A stretch of 64,000 nucleotides of DNA from NCBI RefSeq assembly GCF_014635485.1, contig NZ_BMCX01000002.1, positions 332,396 through 396,395 of the forward strand, in the 5' to 3' direction. A program made the position numbers and the translations under genes. Below are positions 19,109-27,288 of the stretch, piece after piece. The notes below the pieces were generated by a model. That model did not search any database and had not been told where the DNA came from. It saw only the letters and a program-made list of their open reading frames with translations. The first letter of the stretch is position 1. Every line of letters starts with the position of its first letter. Origin of the DNA: Corynebacterium pelargi (GTDB taxonomy: Bacteria; Actinomycetota; Actinomycetes; Mycobacteriales; Mycobacteriaceae).

Positions 19109-22100
19109 GTGACTCGCACGTTGGCTCGAAAGCTTTTCGACGCACCACTGCCGCACAGCACCGACGCTCGCAGCCTTGCATCTGAGACGGATACAGCCAT
19201 AGAGCCACCCATTGTGCCGGACTTGCCACAAGGCAACCTCAAAGCACAGGCAGTGCCGAAGGCTCAACAGCCGCAACCATTGCCGTGGCCGCGGATCATC
19301 ATGCCGGTGGTGATGGTGTTGGCCATGGTAGCCATGGTGGCGTTTATGGTCTTATCCCAGGCCACCTTCAATCCAATGATGATGATGTTCCCGCTGTTTA
19401 TGGTGGTGTCGATGTTGGCGATGCTGCAGCCTAAAGGCAGCAATGAAGAAGACGACACCCGCCGCAGCTACCTTCGCCACCTGGTGGTGTTGCGCGATCA
19501 AGCCTTAGAAAACGCTGCGATCCAGCGCCAAAGGGAACATACCCTGCATCCAAATGCCAATACGTTAAGCCAAGGGCCTGTTGAGCACCGTGAACAGCGT
19601 GATCCTCAGCATGAGCACTTCATGGCGGTTCGCCTTGGAGTGGGACGCACCCCACTTTGCACACCGATTGAGGTAGAAGATCCTGGGAATGCAGAAGACC
19701 TCGACCCGGTCTGCGCTATTGCGCTGCGCAGGGTAGTGCGAGCTGTTGGCACCATCCCGGAAATGCCCGTGGTGCTTCAACTGCAGGCATTCCCAATCAT
19801 TGCTGTTGTGGGAGAGCAGGCTGCTGCTGCGATCCGACAGATGCTGCTGCAATTGGCCTATCACCATCAGCCGGCGCACGTCAGCATCGAGGTCGATGCG
19901 CCTTTACGTCAGCTTTGGCAGTGGCAATGGTTGAAATGGTTCGCGCACTCCACTGCCCATGCACACCACGGTGTGCATATCGTCGATGCTCAGCATCACG
20001 ATGCCGCGAGCATGCCGGGCATCAGCACAAACCGCACCTTGGTGCTGTGCTTTCAAGGAGATCTTGCTCAAGCAGAGCTGCACCCAATGGTGGCCTTGGC
20101 AGAAGCAGAAGGTTTGGTGCTGCTTGCTCAACACGACCGGATCAGTGTGCTCACCGAGGCCGGTGTGGAAGATTTAGGCCAGCTCGAAGTAGCGAGCGTC
20201 GCTGCGGCTGCGCACCTAGCGCGAAGCCTGGCCACCAGCGATCCCCAGGGCGGATCACCTTTAGGCTCGCAGCCGCTTGAGGGGCTATTCCCGGAGGTAG
20301 AACAGTTACGCAAACGCTGGGTTGCCAGAGGCCCGCAACGGCTTCAAGTGCCGATTGGTGTGCGCGAAGATGGCGCAAGCCTGCTTCTAGACCTCAAAGA
20401 ATCCGCCCACGGCGGCATGGGGCCGCATGGTCTATGTGTGGGCGCGACCGGCAGTGGTAAATCAGAATTGCTGCGCACCCTGGTTGTATCGCTTGCTGCT
20501 CTGCACGATCCAGAGACGCTGAATTTTGTGCTGGTGGATTTCAAAGGCGGCGCTACGTTCTTAGGCCTGGAAAAGCTGCCACATACCTCCGCGGTGATTA
20601 CGAACCTTTCTGAAGAAGCCGTGCTAGTCGAGCGCATGCATGCCGCCATCGCAGGTGAAATGCACCGCCGCCAGGAGCTGTTAAGAAAGGCCGGCAACTT
20701 TGCCAACGTGGGTGAATACATGGCTGCCCGTGAACACCGCCCAGAGCTCGAAGCCATGCCGGCCTTGGTCATTGTGGTGGATGAATTTTCGGAACTGCTC
20801 GGCCAGCACCCAGATTTTGCAGACCTTTTTGTGGCGGTGGGAAGGCTTGGCCGTTCTTTGCACATGCACCTGCTGTTGGCCTCGCAGCGTTTAGAGGAAG
20901 GCAAGCTGCGCGGGTTGGATTCTCACCTGAGCTACCGCATTGGGCTCAAGACCTTCTCCTCGGCGGAATCTCGCCAGGTACTTGGTGTTGCCGATGCCTA
21001 TGAGCTGCCCAATACTCCCGGCGCCGGGTTATTAAAAACCGCCGATGGCGAATTGCTGCGCTTTCATACCGACTATGTTTCTGGGCCTTTAATGGTGCCA
21101 GCCCAAGCCCGCGATGCCTCCGGGAGGGCTCGCCGCTGGGATGGTTGGGAATCCACCGAGGTAGATATGTGCGAAGCCACCTCGGGTGCAACCTATTTGG
21201 AATCCTTGGTAGATGCCGCGGTGCAGCTTGGCAGCGAGTTAGGTATGCAGGCACGCCAAGTGTGGTTGCCGCCGCTGCCCGAGGCAATCGCGCTGGCCTC
21301 GGTGGTGCAACCCGAAGGTGATTTGCGCGCAGCCATTGGCATTATTGATCGCCCTTTCGAGCAGCGCCAGGATCCCTTGGTGCTGGATTTCCATGGCCAG
21401 CAGGGTCACGCCGCCATCTGTGGTGGGCCACAGTCGGGTAAAACCACTGCCCTTCGCACCTTGGCGCTTGCTTTGGCGCTTAAGCACAGCACCCAGCACC
21501 TGCGCATGTATGTGCTTGACCTAGCGGCGAAGGATTTGGCGGCGCTGGCGCAGTTGCCGCACGTGGCTGGGGTGGCGCATCGCGATGAGCCGGAAAAGGT
21601 GGCTCGCATCATCGATGAGGTGCTTGGCCTGGTGGATGATGCCGAGGCGCGCCACACCTTCTTGCTTATCGACGGCTGGCATGTGCTGGCAGCCGAGTAT
21701 GAAGAACACTTGGAGTCTTTGAACCGGATAGCCGCAGATGGTCTGGCCTCCCGGGTGCACTTGGTGCTCAGCACCCCCAGGTGGACGGCAATGCGACCTG
21801 CGGTGCGTGATCTGATTGCCCAAAGAATCGAGCTGAAATTAGGAGAGGCGCTCGATTCTTTGATTGATCGCAAAGTCCAGGAACGCCTCCCGCACCGCCC
21901 AGGCTTAGGCGTGCATCACAGCAAAGAACAAATGCTCATTGCCCACAGCGCGGCCCAAGATATCGCCCATGTGGCCAGGCATTGTGCCGATCAGCCACGG
22001 GTGCCTGCACTCAAGCTTTTGCCGCACACCATCAGCGTGGATGCGCTGGAGCGCAAGGGCGCGGTGGCACTTGGTGTTGGAGCTAAGGACCTCAAGGCAG

Positions 22101-22738
22101 TGGCGTGGGACTGGAATCAATCACCGCATCTGCTGTGTTTCGGCGCCCAAGGCTCTGGAAAATCCACGCTGCTTGCCTCTGTGATGCAGCAGGTAGCAGC
22201 CATGGATCCGAAGCAGGCGCGCCTGGTGTTAATTGATCCGCGCCGCAGTCATCTTGGCAGCGTGCCGGAGCACATGTTGGCCGGATATGCCGGCTCGCGC
22301 CAAGCAACGGAGGCGCTGATGGCAGAGACGCTGATTACCCTGCGTGGGCGTTTGCCTGGAGCTGAGTTAAGTGCCGAGCAGCTTCGGGCTCGTACTTGGT
22401 GGGAAGGCCCGGAGCTATTTGTCTGCATCGATGATGCAGACCTCTGCGATGCCGCCTCCCTTGCGCCGCTTCTAGAGGTGTTGCCACATGCCCGAGATAT
22501 TGGTTTGCATGTGGTGCTGATCAGAAAGATGGGCGGGGCCATGCGGGCGCTATTCCAGCCCCTGTTGGCTGAGCTTAAAGATCAACACCCACTGGTGTTG
22601 CTGCTCAGCGGTGAACGCGATGATGGTCCCCTCTTCGGTGTGCGACCAAGTGCACAAATCCCGGGGCGTGCGGTGTGGATTGAACGCGGAAGCCAGCAGG
22701 GGATGCTGCAGGTTGCCGTGCCGAAGGAAACCTTATGA
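19109..22738 (+). CDS. eccC: Type VII secretion ATPase EccC (FtsK/SpoIIIE type, three ATPase domains)
   Basis: A 1209-aa motor of the ESX system. Two membrane helices lie in the first ~110 residues (VVMVLAMVAMVAFMVL and MMMFPLFMVVSMLAML). Three FtsK-like domains follow, with Walker A motifs GATGSGKS (445-452), GGPQSGKT (772-779) and GAQGSGKS (1012-1019). Domain 1 has a good Walker B (ALVIVVDEFSELL); domain 2 reads HTFLLIDGWHVL and lacks the catalytic Glu; domain 3 reads ELFVCIDDADLCD. It is one polypeptide, not split into EccCa/EccCb. GTG at 19109 is chosen, with AAGGGGG 10 nt upstream. The next gene overlaps by 4 bp. Confidence 0.94.
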   Translation: MTRTLARKLFDAPLPHSTDARSLASETDTAIEPPIVPDLPQGNLKAQAVPKAQQPQPLPWPRIIMPVVMVLAMVAMVAFMVLSQATFNPMMMMFPLFMVVSMLAMLQPKGSNEEDDTRRSYLRHLVVLRDQALENAAIQRQREHTLHPNANTLSQGPVEHREQRDPQHEHFMAVRLGVGRTPLCTPIEVEDPGNAEDLDPVCAIALRRVVRAVGTIPEMPVVLQLQAFPIIAVVGEQAAAAIRQMLLQLAYHHQPAHVSIEVDAPLRQLWQWQWLKWFAHSTAHAHHGVHIVDAQHHDAASMPGISTNRTLVLCFQGDLAQAELHPMVALAEAEGLVLLAQHDRISVLTEAGVEDLGQLEVASVAAAAHLARSLATSDPQGGSPLGSQPLEGLFPEVEQLRKRWVARGPQRLQVPIGVREDGASLLLDLKESAHGGMGPHGLCVGATGSGKSELLRTLVVSLAALHDPETLNFVLVDFKGGATFLGLEKLPHTSAVITNLSEEAVLVERMHAAIAGEMHRRQELLRKAGNFANVGEYMAAREHRPELEAMPALVIVVDEFSELLGQHPDFADLFVAVGRLGRSLHMHLLLASQRLEEGKLRGLDSHLSYRIGLKTFSSAESRQVLGVADAYELPNTPGAGLLKTADGELLRFHTDYVSGPLMVPAQARDASGRARRWDGWESTEVDMCEATSGATYLESLVDAAVQLGSELGMQARQVWLPPLPEAIALASVVQPEGDLRAAIGIIDRPFEQRQDPLVLDFHGQQGHAAICGGPQSGKTTALRTLALALALKHSTQHLRMYVLDLAAKDLAALAQLPHVAGVAHRDEPEKVARIIDEVLGLVDDAEARHTFLLIDGWHVLAAEYEEHLESLNRIAADGLASRVHLVLSTPRWTAMRPAVRDLIAQRIELKLGEALDSLIDRKVQERLPHRPGLGVHHSKEQMLIAHSAAQDIAHVARHCADQPRVPALKLLPHTISVDALERKGAVALGVGAKDLKAVAWDWNQSPHLLCFGAQGSGKSTLLASVMQQVAAMDPKQARLVLIDPRRSHLGSVPEHMLAGYAGSRQATEALMAETLITLRGRLPGAELSAEQLRARTWWEGPELFVCIDDADLCDAASLAPLLEVLPHARDIGLHVVLIRKMGGAMRALFQPLLAELKDQHPLVLLLSGERDDGPLFGVRPSAQIPGRAVWIERGSQQGMLQVAVPKETL
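19132..19142 (+). repeat. Dispersed 11-mer GCTTTTCGACG (copy 3)
   Basis: Exact copy at the 5' end of eccC, read as Lys-Leu-Phe-Asp-Ala. Confidence 0.8.
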
Positions 22739-23625
22739 GCACGTTGAGCATCAGCGTCTTAGATGCCGCCACCATTTTCGAAGGCCCGGACACGCTGTTT
22801 CGTTATGACTTACCCGGCACCGGCATCGTCGAGGGGTGGGCTACCGAGGCGGTGATTGCACAAGCCAAAGAGCTTCTTGATGGTTGGGAACATGGCGATG
22901 TTGAACTCATTGGCGAAGGTGAGGCCGTTGAGATCCTCAAAGCTGAGCTGCTTGCCGCTGGTGCACAGGTGATTGAGCCTGAACCGCAGGTAGCGCAGGT
23001 AGAGCCGCGGCGCGCAACGATGCCGAAATTGGCTATAAAGCAGCAGTGTGGGGTGTCGAAAAGGCAAAAGATCGCCTGGGGATTGATCACGAGCGTGGCG
23101 CTATTGGCGGTGATTGCTTCGTGGCGTTGGCTTGCAAGTGCCGATGCGCCAGCGCCCATTGAGGCCCAGGCGGAGCCGAGTAAAACCACTGTGGCTTCGA
23201 TCAGCACCCCTGCGCCGCCTGCTGCTAAAGCTCCTGTGTTGCGCAGCATGGAATTAGATGGGCTTCGCGTGAAGCTGCCGGTGGATTTTGGGTTGGCGGC
23301 AAGTGATGGCGATGTGATGGCAACGGGCGAGGACCCGAATCTGAGGATCCTGCTGAGCAAGGAGCAGCCAGGCAGAAGCTTAAGCAACACCCTCGATGCG
23401 GTGCGAGTCGATGATTCCCTGGAGGTCCTTGAGGCTCACGCCCGTGTAGCTGAGGCACCCGCGGTGGTGTACTTAGAGCGCGCAGCCGATGGTTCCCAAG
23501 TGCGCTGGACGCAATGGCAGCGCGGGGAGCACATGCTATTTGTCGGTTGCCAAACGCGTGAGGCTGCATCGAACCAGCAATTAGCGGCCTGTGACCAGGC
23601 AGTTGCAAGCCTTGAGCTGGGGTGA
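22735..23625 (+). CDS. Type VII secretion-associated protein, TIGR03931 (Rv3446c-like)
   Basis: A 296-aa bitopic membrane protein. The N-terminal ~100 residues are cytoplasmic; one helix (IAWGLITSVALLAVIASW) lies near residue 115; a Pro/Ala linker leads to an extracytoplasmic domain (VLRSMELDGLRVKLPVDFGL ... CDQAVASLELG). This organisation and the position next to eccC match TIGR03931, represented by Rv3446c of the M. tuberculosis ESX-4 locus. The role is not established. ATGA overlap with eccC indicates coupled translation. Confidence 0.82.
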   Translation: MSTLSISVLDAATIFEGPDTLFRYDLPGTGIVEGWATEAVIAQAKELLDGWEHGDVELIGEGEAVEILKAELLAAGAQVIEPEPQVAQVEPRRATMPKLAIKQQCGVSKRQKIAWGLITSVALLAVIASWRWLASADAPAPIEAQAEPSKTTVASISTPAPPAAKAPVLRSMELDGLRVKLPVDFGLAASDGDVMATGEDPNLRILLSKEQPGRSLSNTLDAVRVDDSLEVLEAHARVAEAPAVVYLERAADGSQVRWTQWQRGEHMLFVGCQTREAASNQQLAACDQAVASLELG

Positions 23626-23646
23626 ACAAAGAACTTTGCTTGAAAA

Positions 23647-23673
23647 GGGAACCGCTGGGCTGGCAATTACGTC
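23647..23673 (+). promoter_or_regulatory. ECF-sigma (SigM-like) promoter of esxBA
   Basis: GGGAACCG (23647-23654), 15 bp, CGTC (23670-23673), then TAACAG-TAGTGA. It has the same spacing and flanks as the eccB promoter. The leader before esxB is about 110 nt. Confidence 0.75.
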
Positions 23674-23793
23674 TAACAGTAGTGAGTGCTTAGCAACGGC
23701 CTTCTGGCCGGGCTGGCACCTCAGCACTGATGCTCTCGGGGAATGTCAGTGATCAATTTGAACCGCGTAACAGTTCTACAAAGGGGGAATCAC

Positions 23794-24111
23794 GTGACCA
23801 GTGCGTTTCGTACAGAATCCGACGTAATGGTGAGCACCGCCGCTCGGGTGGATGACACAAATAATGAAGTACAAGGCGAATTGACCAGGCTGCGCGGCGT
23901 AGTCGATGCAGTTCGCGGATCTTGGGTGGGAAGTGCTCAGCACAGCTTTGATGGGCTGATGGAACGCTGGAATGCTTCCGCGCGTGATCTGCAGCAGGCG
24001 CTGCAATCCATCGCCGATAACATCCGCTCCAATGCAGGATCCTTTGACCACACCGAAGCCGACAACGTGGCAGCCTTCAACGCCGTGGGCGGCCAAGGCC
24101 TAGCACTGTAA
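23794..24111 (+). CDS. esxB: WXG100 family protein, EsxB-like
   Basis: A 105-aa helical hairpin protein, likely secreted as a heterodimer with the next gene product. The W-x-G turn is Trp44-Val-Gly46 (RGSWVGSAQ). The C-terminal tail contains FDHTE, fitting the [Y/F]xxxE export signal position. GTG at 23794 is supported by AAAGGGGG 6 nt upstream and by alignment of length with the ~100-aa family; an upstream in-frame GTG at 23743 lacks this. It is first gene of the esx pair. Confidence 0.9.
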   Translation: MTSAFRTESDVMVSTAARVDDTNNEVQGELTRLRGVVDAVRGSWVGSAQHSFDGLMERWNASARDLQQALQSIADNIRSNAGSFDHTEADNVAAFNAVGGQGLAL

Positions 24112-24127
24112 ATAAGGGGGAACAACC

Positions 24128-24415
24128 ATGGACATGATCAAGTACGGATTCGGTGAAATCGAAGCCGCAGCAGGAGATATTCAATCCACCTCCGGGCGCA
24201 TCAACGCCCTCTTGGAATCGCTGCGCGCACACATCCAGCCGATGGTGAGCACCTGGGAAGGCGAATCCGCCACCGCATACCAGCAGGCCCAGGCGCAGTG
24301 GGATCGCGCAGCCGCGGAGCTCAACACCATCCTTTCCACCATCGCCAACACCGTCCGTCAGGGCAATGAGCGCATGAGTGAGGTGAACCGTTTGGCAGCA
24401 GCTTCCTGGGGCTAG
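24128..24415 (+). CDS. esxA: WXG100 family protein, EsxA-like
   Basis: A 95-aa protein with Trp43-Glu-Gly45 (STWEGESATA) between two amphipathic helices. It is the usual partner of the preceding EsxB-like protein and an ESX substrate. GGGGGAACAACC precedes the ATG. There is no [Y/F]xxx[D/E] tail, so export would depend on the EsxB-like partner, as for ESAT-6/CFP-10. Names EsxA/EsxB are by position and motif; M. tuberculosis counterparts in ESX-4 are EsxU/EsxT. Confidence 0.9.
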   Translation: MDMIKYGFGEIEAAAGDIQSTSGRINALLESLRAHIQPMVSTWEGESATAYQQAQAQWDRAAAELNTILSTIANTVRQGNERMSEVNRLAAASWG

Positions 24416-24417
24416 AA

Positions 24418-24428
24418 GCTTTTCGACG
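24418..24428 (+). repeat. Dispersed 11-mer GCTTTTCGACG (copy 4)
   Basis: Exact copy two bases after the esxA stop. The match to the inverted copy at 25880-25890 extends to 14 bp (GCTTTTCGACGCCC). Confidence 0.8.
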
Positions 24429-24516
24429 CCCCCGCGCCCATCAACAACGCACCTCGATACATGGCAACGAACGCGAGGCCTGCTGCTTTGATTGGCGCCC
24501 CGCTTCCGATACTGCG

Positions 24517-24550
24517 AACGCGCAACCAGGGCAGGTTGCGCGTTTCGTGC
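24517..24550 (+). terminator. Terminator between esxA and the orphan gene
   Basis: AACGCGCAACC (24517-24527), loop AGGGCA, GGTTGCGCGTT (24534-24544): a perfect 11-bp stem. It may serve both convergent transcripts. Confidence 0.75.
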
Positions 24551-24575
24551 TTTTCGGCTGCAGCCTTCCGAGGCG

Positions 24576-25805
24576 CTACGTGCTGTGGGTCTTGAGAAGT
24601 TCCTGCAGGTCGCTTTTCTGGACGGGCTTATCCGTCGCACGATTCTTTAAATCCTTACTGATGTTTAGCCTGAATCCTTGGCCACTACGGTAGAAGCATC
24701 TGGCTTTGGCTGATGCACTCGATTTGATGGTGCTATCCAGCCACTTGACGCCATTATCGCCGAAGAGCGAACCTCGGAATACAACGATGGCGTTTCTCTC
24801 CTCAGCCGTTCCCATGAAGGTGCGCACGTACTCCAAAATGGGCCGTTGAGAGGGCAAGAAACGCCCGAAATCTGCGTTTTGGTCAGCGACGTTGAGCTCA
24901 AAATCTTCGGAATGCAGCAACTTTTTTAGGTCCGCACCAGTTTTAGACGCGTAGGGATGCAATTCGACCTGTGCTACCAAGTCCGAGGTTGATATATTCC
25001 TCTCTTTTTCTGGAAAGAGGGATCGCAGATATGTCTTGGCGTCAGGAGCGCCAAAGTAGGTTGTGTGCCAGTTGTGCTTTCCCATGGGCCACTCTTCGGG
25101 ATCCTGTGGAAATAGTTCTTCCCCGCCCCAAAGGCTGGCACTATCGCCATGGCAATTTAATGGAGGGCAGAAAGCAAAGTCCGGGCTCCTGCCGTCCATA
25201 GACCAAGGGACTAAGACTTCTTCGCCTCTGATGTGTCGCAGCAGCTTTTCTTGTTCTTGTTTCCATTGCTCTCGTGCTCGTTTGCGAACACGTTCAGACT
25301 TCTCATCGGCCGTATCGCTTGGGTTAAAACCATAGAGATCTCCGATGCAGTAATGCAGCTTGCCCCGTGTTTTCCATGGCAGAGCGGAAAAGGGGCGACC
25401 CATGACCCAGTCGGAGTACTCATGAAAGCCAGGGTTCATGGTCACTACCAACAAGCGAGCGGCTGAGAGATCCCCCATGAACGGTTGCGGTACTGCCGGG
25501 TAGAGCGGAAGTGCCTTTGCATCATCGGCTTGGAACTCTTTGAGCTTGTTGCCTTCATAACCGTTCACCCAGGAACGAAGCGTTGCTAGGCGCTTGCCTT
25601 CTGGGTCAGCCTCGTCTTTCAAGAAAGCAACATCTTTGGGGTGGATAAACGTATCAGGTTCGAGTTCTCCCTGATCGAATTCACCATTGCCATGCAGAAA
25701 AGCCTCAAAGGGCTTGCCGTTTAAAAACCCGTCATTCCAGAAATTGGTCACAGCGTTGGCTGCCTCTTGTAGGCGCTGGCTAGCGTCCTTCTTTGTTTCG
25801 CTCAT
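24576..25805 (-). CDS. Unrecognised 409-aa protein (possible uracil-DNA-glycosylase-like fold)
   Basis: A soluble, charged protein without signal peptide or membrane helix. A hydrophobic strand followed by an Asn-Pro-Gly loop (AARLLVVTMNPGFHEYSDW, about residues 115-133) recalls the NPG-type loop of the uracil-DNA-glycosylase fold, but this is a weak resemblance. HYCIGDLYGFNPSD and CFYRSGQGFRLNISKDLKNR are other notable segments. It faces against its neighbours, sits between esxA and rplM where related genomes have no gene, and is bracketed by two inverted copies of the 11-mer. Its A+T-richer, Lys-rich sequence suggests recent acquisition. The function is unknown; a defence role is only a guess. 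Confidence 0.7.
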   Translation of the reverse strand: MSETKKDASQRLQEAANAVTNFWNDGFLNGKPFEAFLHGNGEFDQGELEPDTFIHPKDVAFLKDEADPEGKRLATLRSWVNGYEGNKLKEFQADDAKALPLYPAVPQPFMGDLSAARLLVVTMNPGFHEYSDWVMGRPFSALPWKTRGKLHYCIGDLYGFNPSDTADEKSERVRKRAREQWKQEQEKLLRHIRGEEVLVPWSMDGRSPDFAFCPPLNCHGDSASLWGGEELFPQDPEEWPMGKHNWHTTYFGAPDAKTYLRSLFPEKERNISTSDLVAQVELHPYASKTGADLKKLLHSEDFELNVADQNADFGRFLPSQRPILEYVRTFMGTAEERNAIVVFRGSLFGDNGVKWLDSTIKSSASAKARCFYRSGQGFRLNISKDLKNRATDKPVQKSDLQELLKTHST

Positions 25806-26072
25806 ATCTATTAATCAACTCCCCAAGCCTATTGCGGGCAAGTGTTTTCGAGGTGGACGAGAGGGGAGCTGGCCGTGGGCGTCGAAAAGCAAGAAGCCTT
25901 CGAGCATTTTTGGCTGTGTGCTGCCAATGGGGTAGGGTAGAGCGCCTGTGTGGAGTGTGCCCTTTTTCGGGCGCACAGCAGATCACCTCGGGTCTCCACC
26001 GGCCGCCGTGAGTGATCTTCCATTCGAGACTTTTGGCTGGCAGTTCTAGACAGACTTAAAAGGAGTCATTCA
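25806..26072. promoter_or_regulatory. rplM upstream region
   Basis: Holds one 11-mer copy (25880-25890), a GGTAGGGTAGAG block near 25930-25941 that could be the -10 of rplM, and a hairpin GATCAC (25981-25986) / GTGATC (26012-26017) in the leader that might be a ribosomal-protein control element. Confidence 0.4.
25880..25890 (-). repeat. Dispersed 11-mer GCTTTTCGACG (copy 5)
   Basis: Exact minus-strand intergenic copy, 75 bp upstream of the orphan gene start. Confidence 0.8.
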
Positions 26073-26516
26073 GTGTCTACTTACCACCCGAAGAGCGGTG
26101 ACATCACCCGCAAGTGGTACGTCGTTGACGCGACTGACGTTGTGCTTGGTCGTCTTGCAACCCACGTAGCTGACCTGCTGCGCGGTAAGGGCAAGCCCCA
26201 GTTCGCACCGAACGTTGATTGCGGCGACCACGTGATCGTCATTAACGCTGACAAGGTTCACGTTTCCTCCAACAAGCGCGAGCGTGAAATGCGCTACCGC
26301 CACTCCGGCTACCCGGGTGGTCTGAAGAGCATGACCCTTGGTCGTTCGCTTGACCTGCACCCCGAGCGCGTTATCGAAGAATCCGTGCGCGGCATGATGC
26401 CCCACAACCGTCTTTCCCGTGCATCCGTGAAGAAGCTGCACGTGTTCGCCGGTTCCGAGCACCCCTACGCAGGCCAGAAGCCCGAAACCTACGAGATCAA
26501 GCAGGTGTCCCAGTGA
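26073..26516 (+). CDS. rplM: 50S ribosomal protein L13
   Basis: A 147-aa early-assembly protein of the 50S subunit. [26 protein letters not shown] and [17 protein letters not shown] ([19 protein letters not shown]) segments are diagnostic. The start is GTG at 26073 after AAAAGGAG. GTGA overlap with rpsI couples the pair. Confidence 0.97.
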   Translation: MSTYHPKSGDITRKWYVVDATDVVLGRLATHVADLLRGKGKPQFAPNVDCGDHVIVINADKVHVSSNKREREMRYRHSGYPGGLKSMTLGRSLDLHPERVIEESVRGMMPHNRLSRASVKKLHVFAGSEHPYAGQKPETYEIKQVSQ

Positions 26517-27049
26517 GCGAACAGAACGTAAACGAAAACTTCGAGGCAGAAGCAGCCGACATCGCCGCTGCTGCCGCCGCTTCCGAGGAATTCACCAACA
26601 CCATTGGTGACGCTGTAGCCGTTGAGGCCGAGGTTGAAGAGGCCGAGGCTCCTTCGCTGCACGAAGGCCCCATCCAGACCGTTGGTCGCCGTAAGCGCGC
26701 CATCGTGCGCGTGCGCATGGTGGAGGGCTCCGGCCAGTTCATCTGCAATGGCCGCAGCCTGGAAGAGTACTTCCCCAACAAGCTGCACCAGCAGTTGATC
26801 AAGGCTCCTCTGGACCTGATCGACCGCGACGGCCAGTTCGACATCGTGGCAAACCTCACCGGTGGCGGCCCCACCGGCCAGGCTGGCGCTTTCCGCCTCG
26901 CCATTGCCCGTGCACTCAACGTGTACAACCCGGCTGACCGTGCCGCCCTGAAGAAGGCTGGCTTCCTTACCCGTGACGCTCGTGCCGTCGAGCGCAAGAA
27001 GGCCGGTCTGCACAAGGCACGTCGTGCCCCGCAGTACTCCAAGCGTTAA
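26513..27049 (+). CDS. rpsI: 30S ribosomal protein S9 with acidic N-terminal extension
   Basis: A 178-aa protein; the canonical S9 core starts near residue 53 ([15 protein letters not shown]) and ends in [17 protein letters not shown], whose last residues touch the P-site tRNA. The first ~50 residues are Ala/Glu-rich, an extension known in actinobacterial S9. Starts with GTG overlapping the rplM stop. Confidence 0.96.
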   Translation: MSEQNVNENFEAEAADIAAAAAASEEFTNTIGDAVAVEAEVEEAEAPSLHEGPIQTVGRRKRAIVRVRMVEGSGQFICNGRSLEEYFPNKLHQQLIKAPLDLIDRDGQFDIVANLTGGGPTGQAGAFRLAIARALNVYNPADRAALKKAGFLTRDARAVERKKAGLHKARRAPQYSKR

Positions 27050-27071
27050 GCCAACACTTATACGCTTCAGC

Positions 27072-27115
27072 AACGCCGCCAACTCCCGCATCGTTCGGGG
27101 TGGCGGCGTTTGCCG
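27072..27115 (+). terminator. Terminator after rpsI
   Basis: AACGCCGCCA-ACTCCCG pairs with CGGGG-TGGCGGCGTT (27072-27110), followed by a short T run. Confidence 0.7.
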
Positions 27116-27288
27116 TTGCAGCGACCACCCCAGCAGCCACCACAGCGGCCAGGTGCCGCACATCCGACACCTGGGGCTCCTGCCGGGTTGCCCAAGGGCT
27201 TGATTCCAGGCGCTGATAGGATAGCGGGGTTATTATCCAAACGCCCGAGGCACTTGGGCGTGGCACAACACCGTAATAGAGCACCCGG

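Noticed and set aside
24576..25805. Orphan gene as a type VII toxin
   Set aside because: It is on the opposite strand, lacks an LXG, WXG or YeeF-type N-terminus and has no immunity-like partner.
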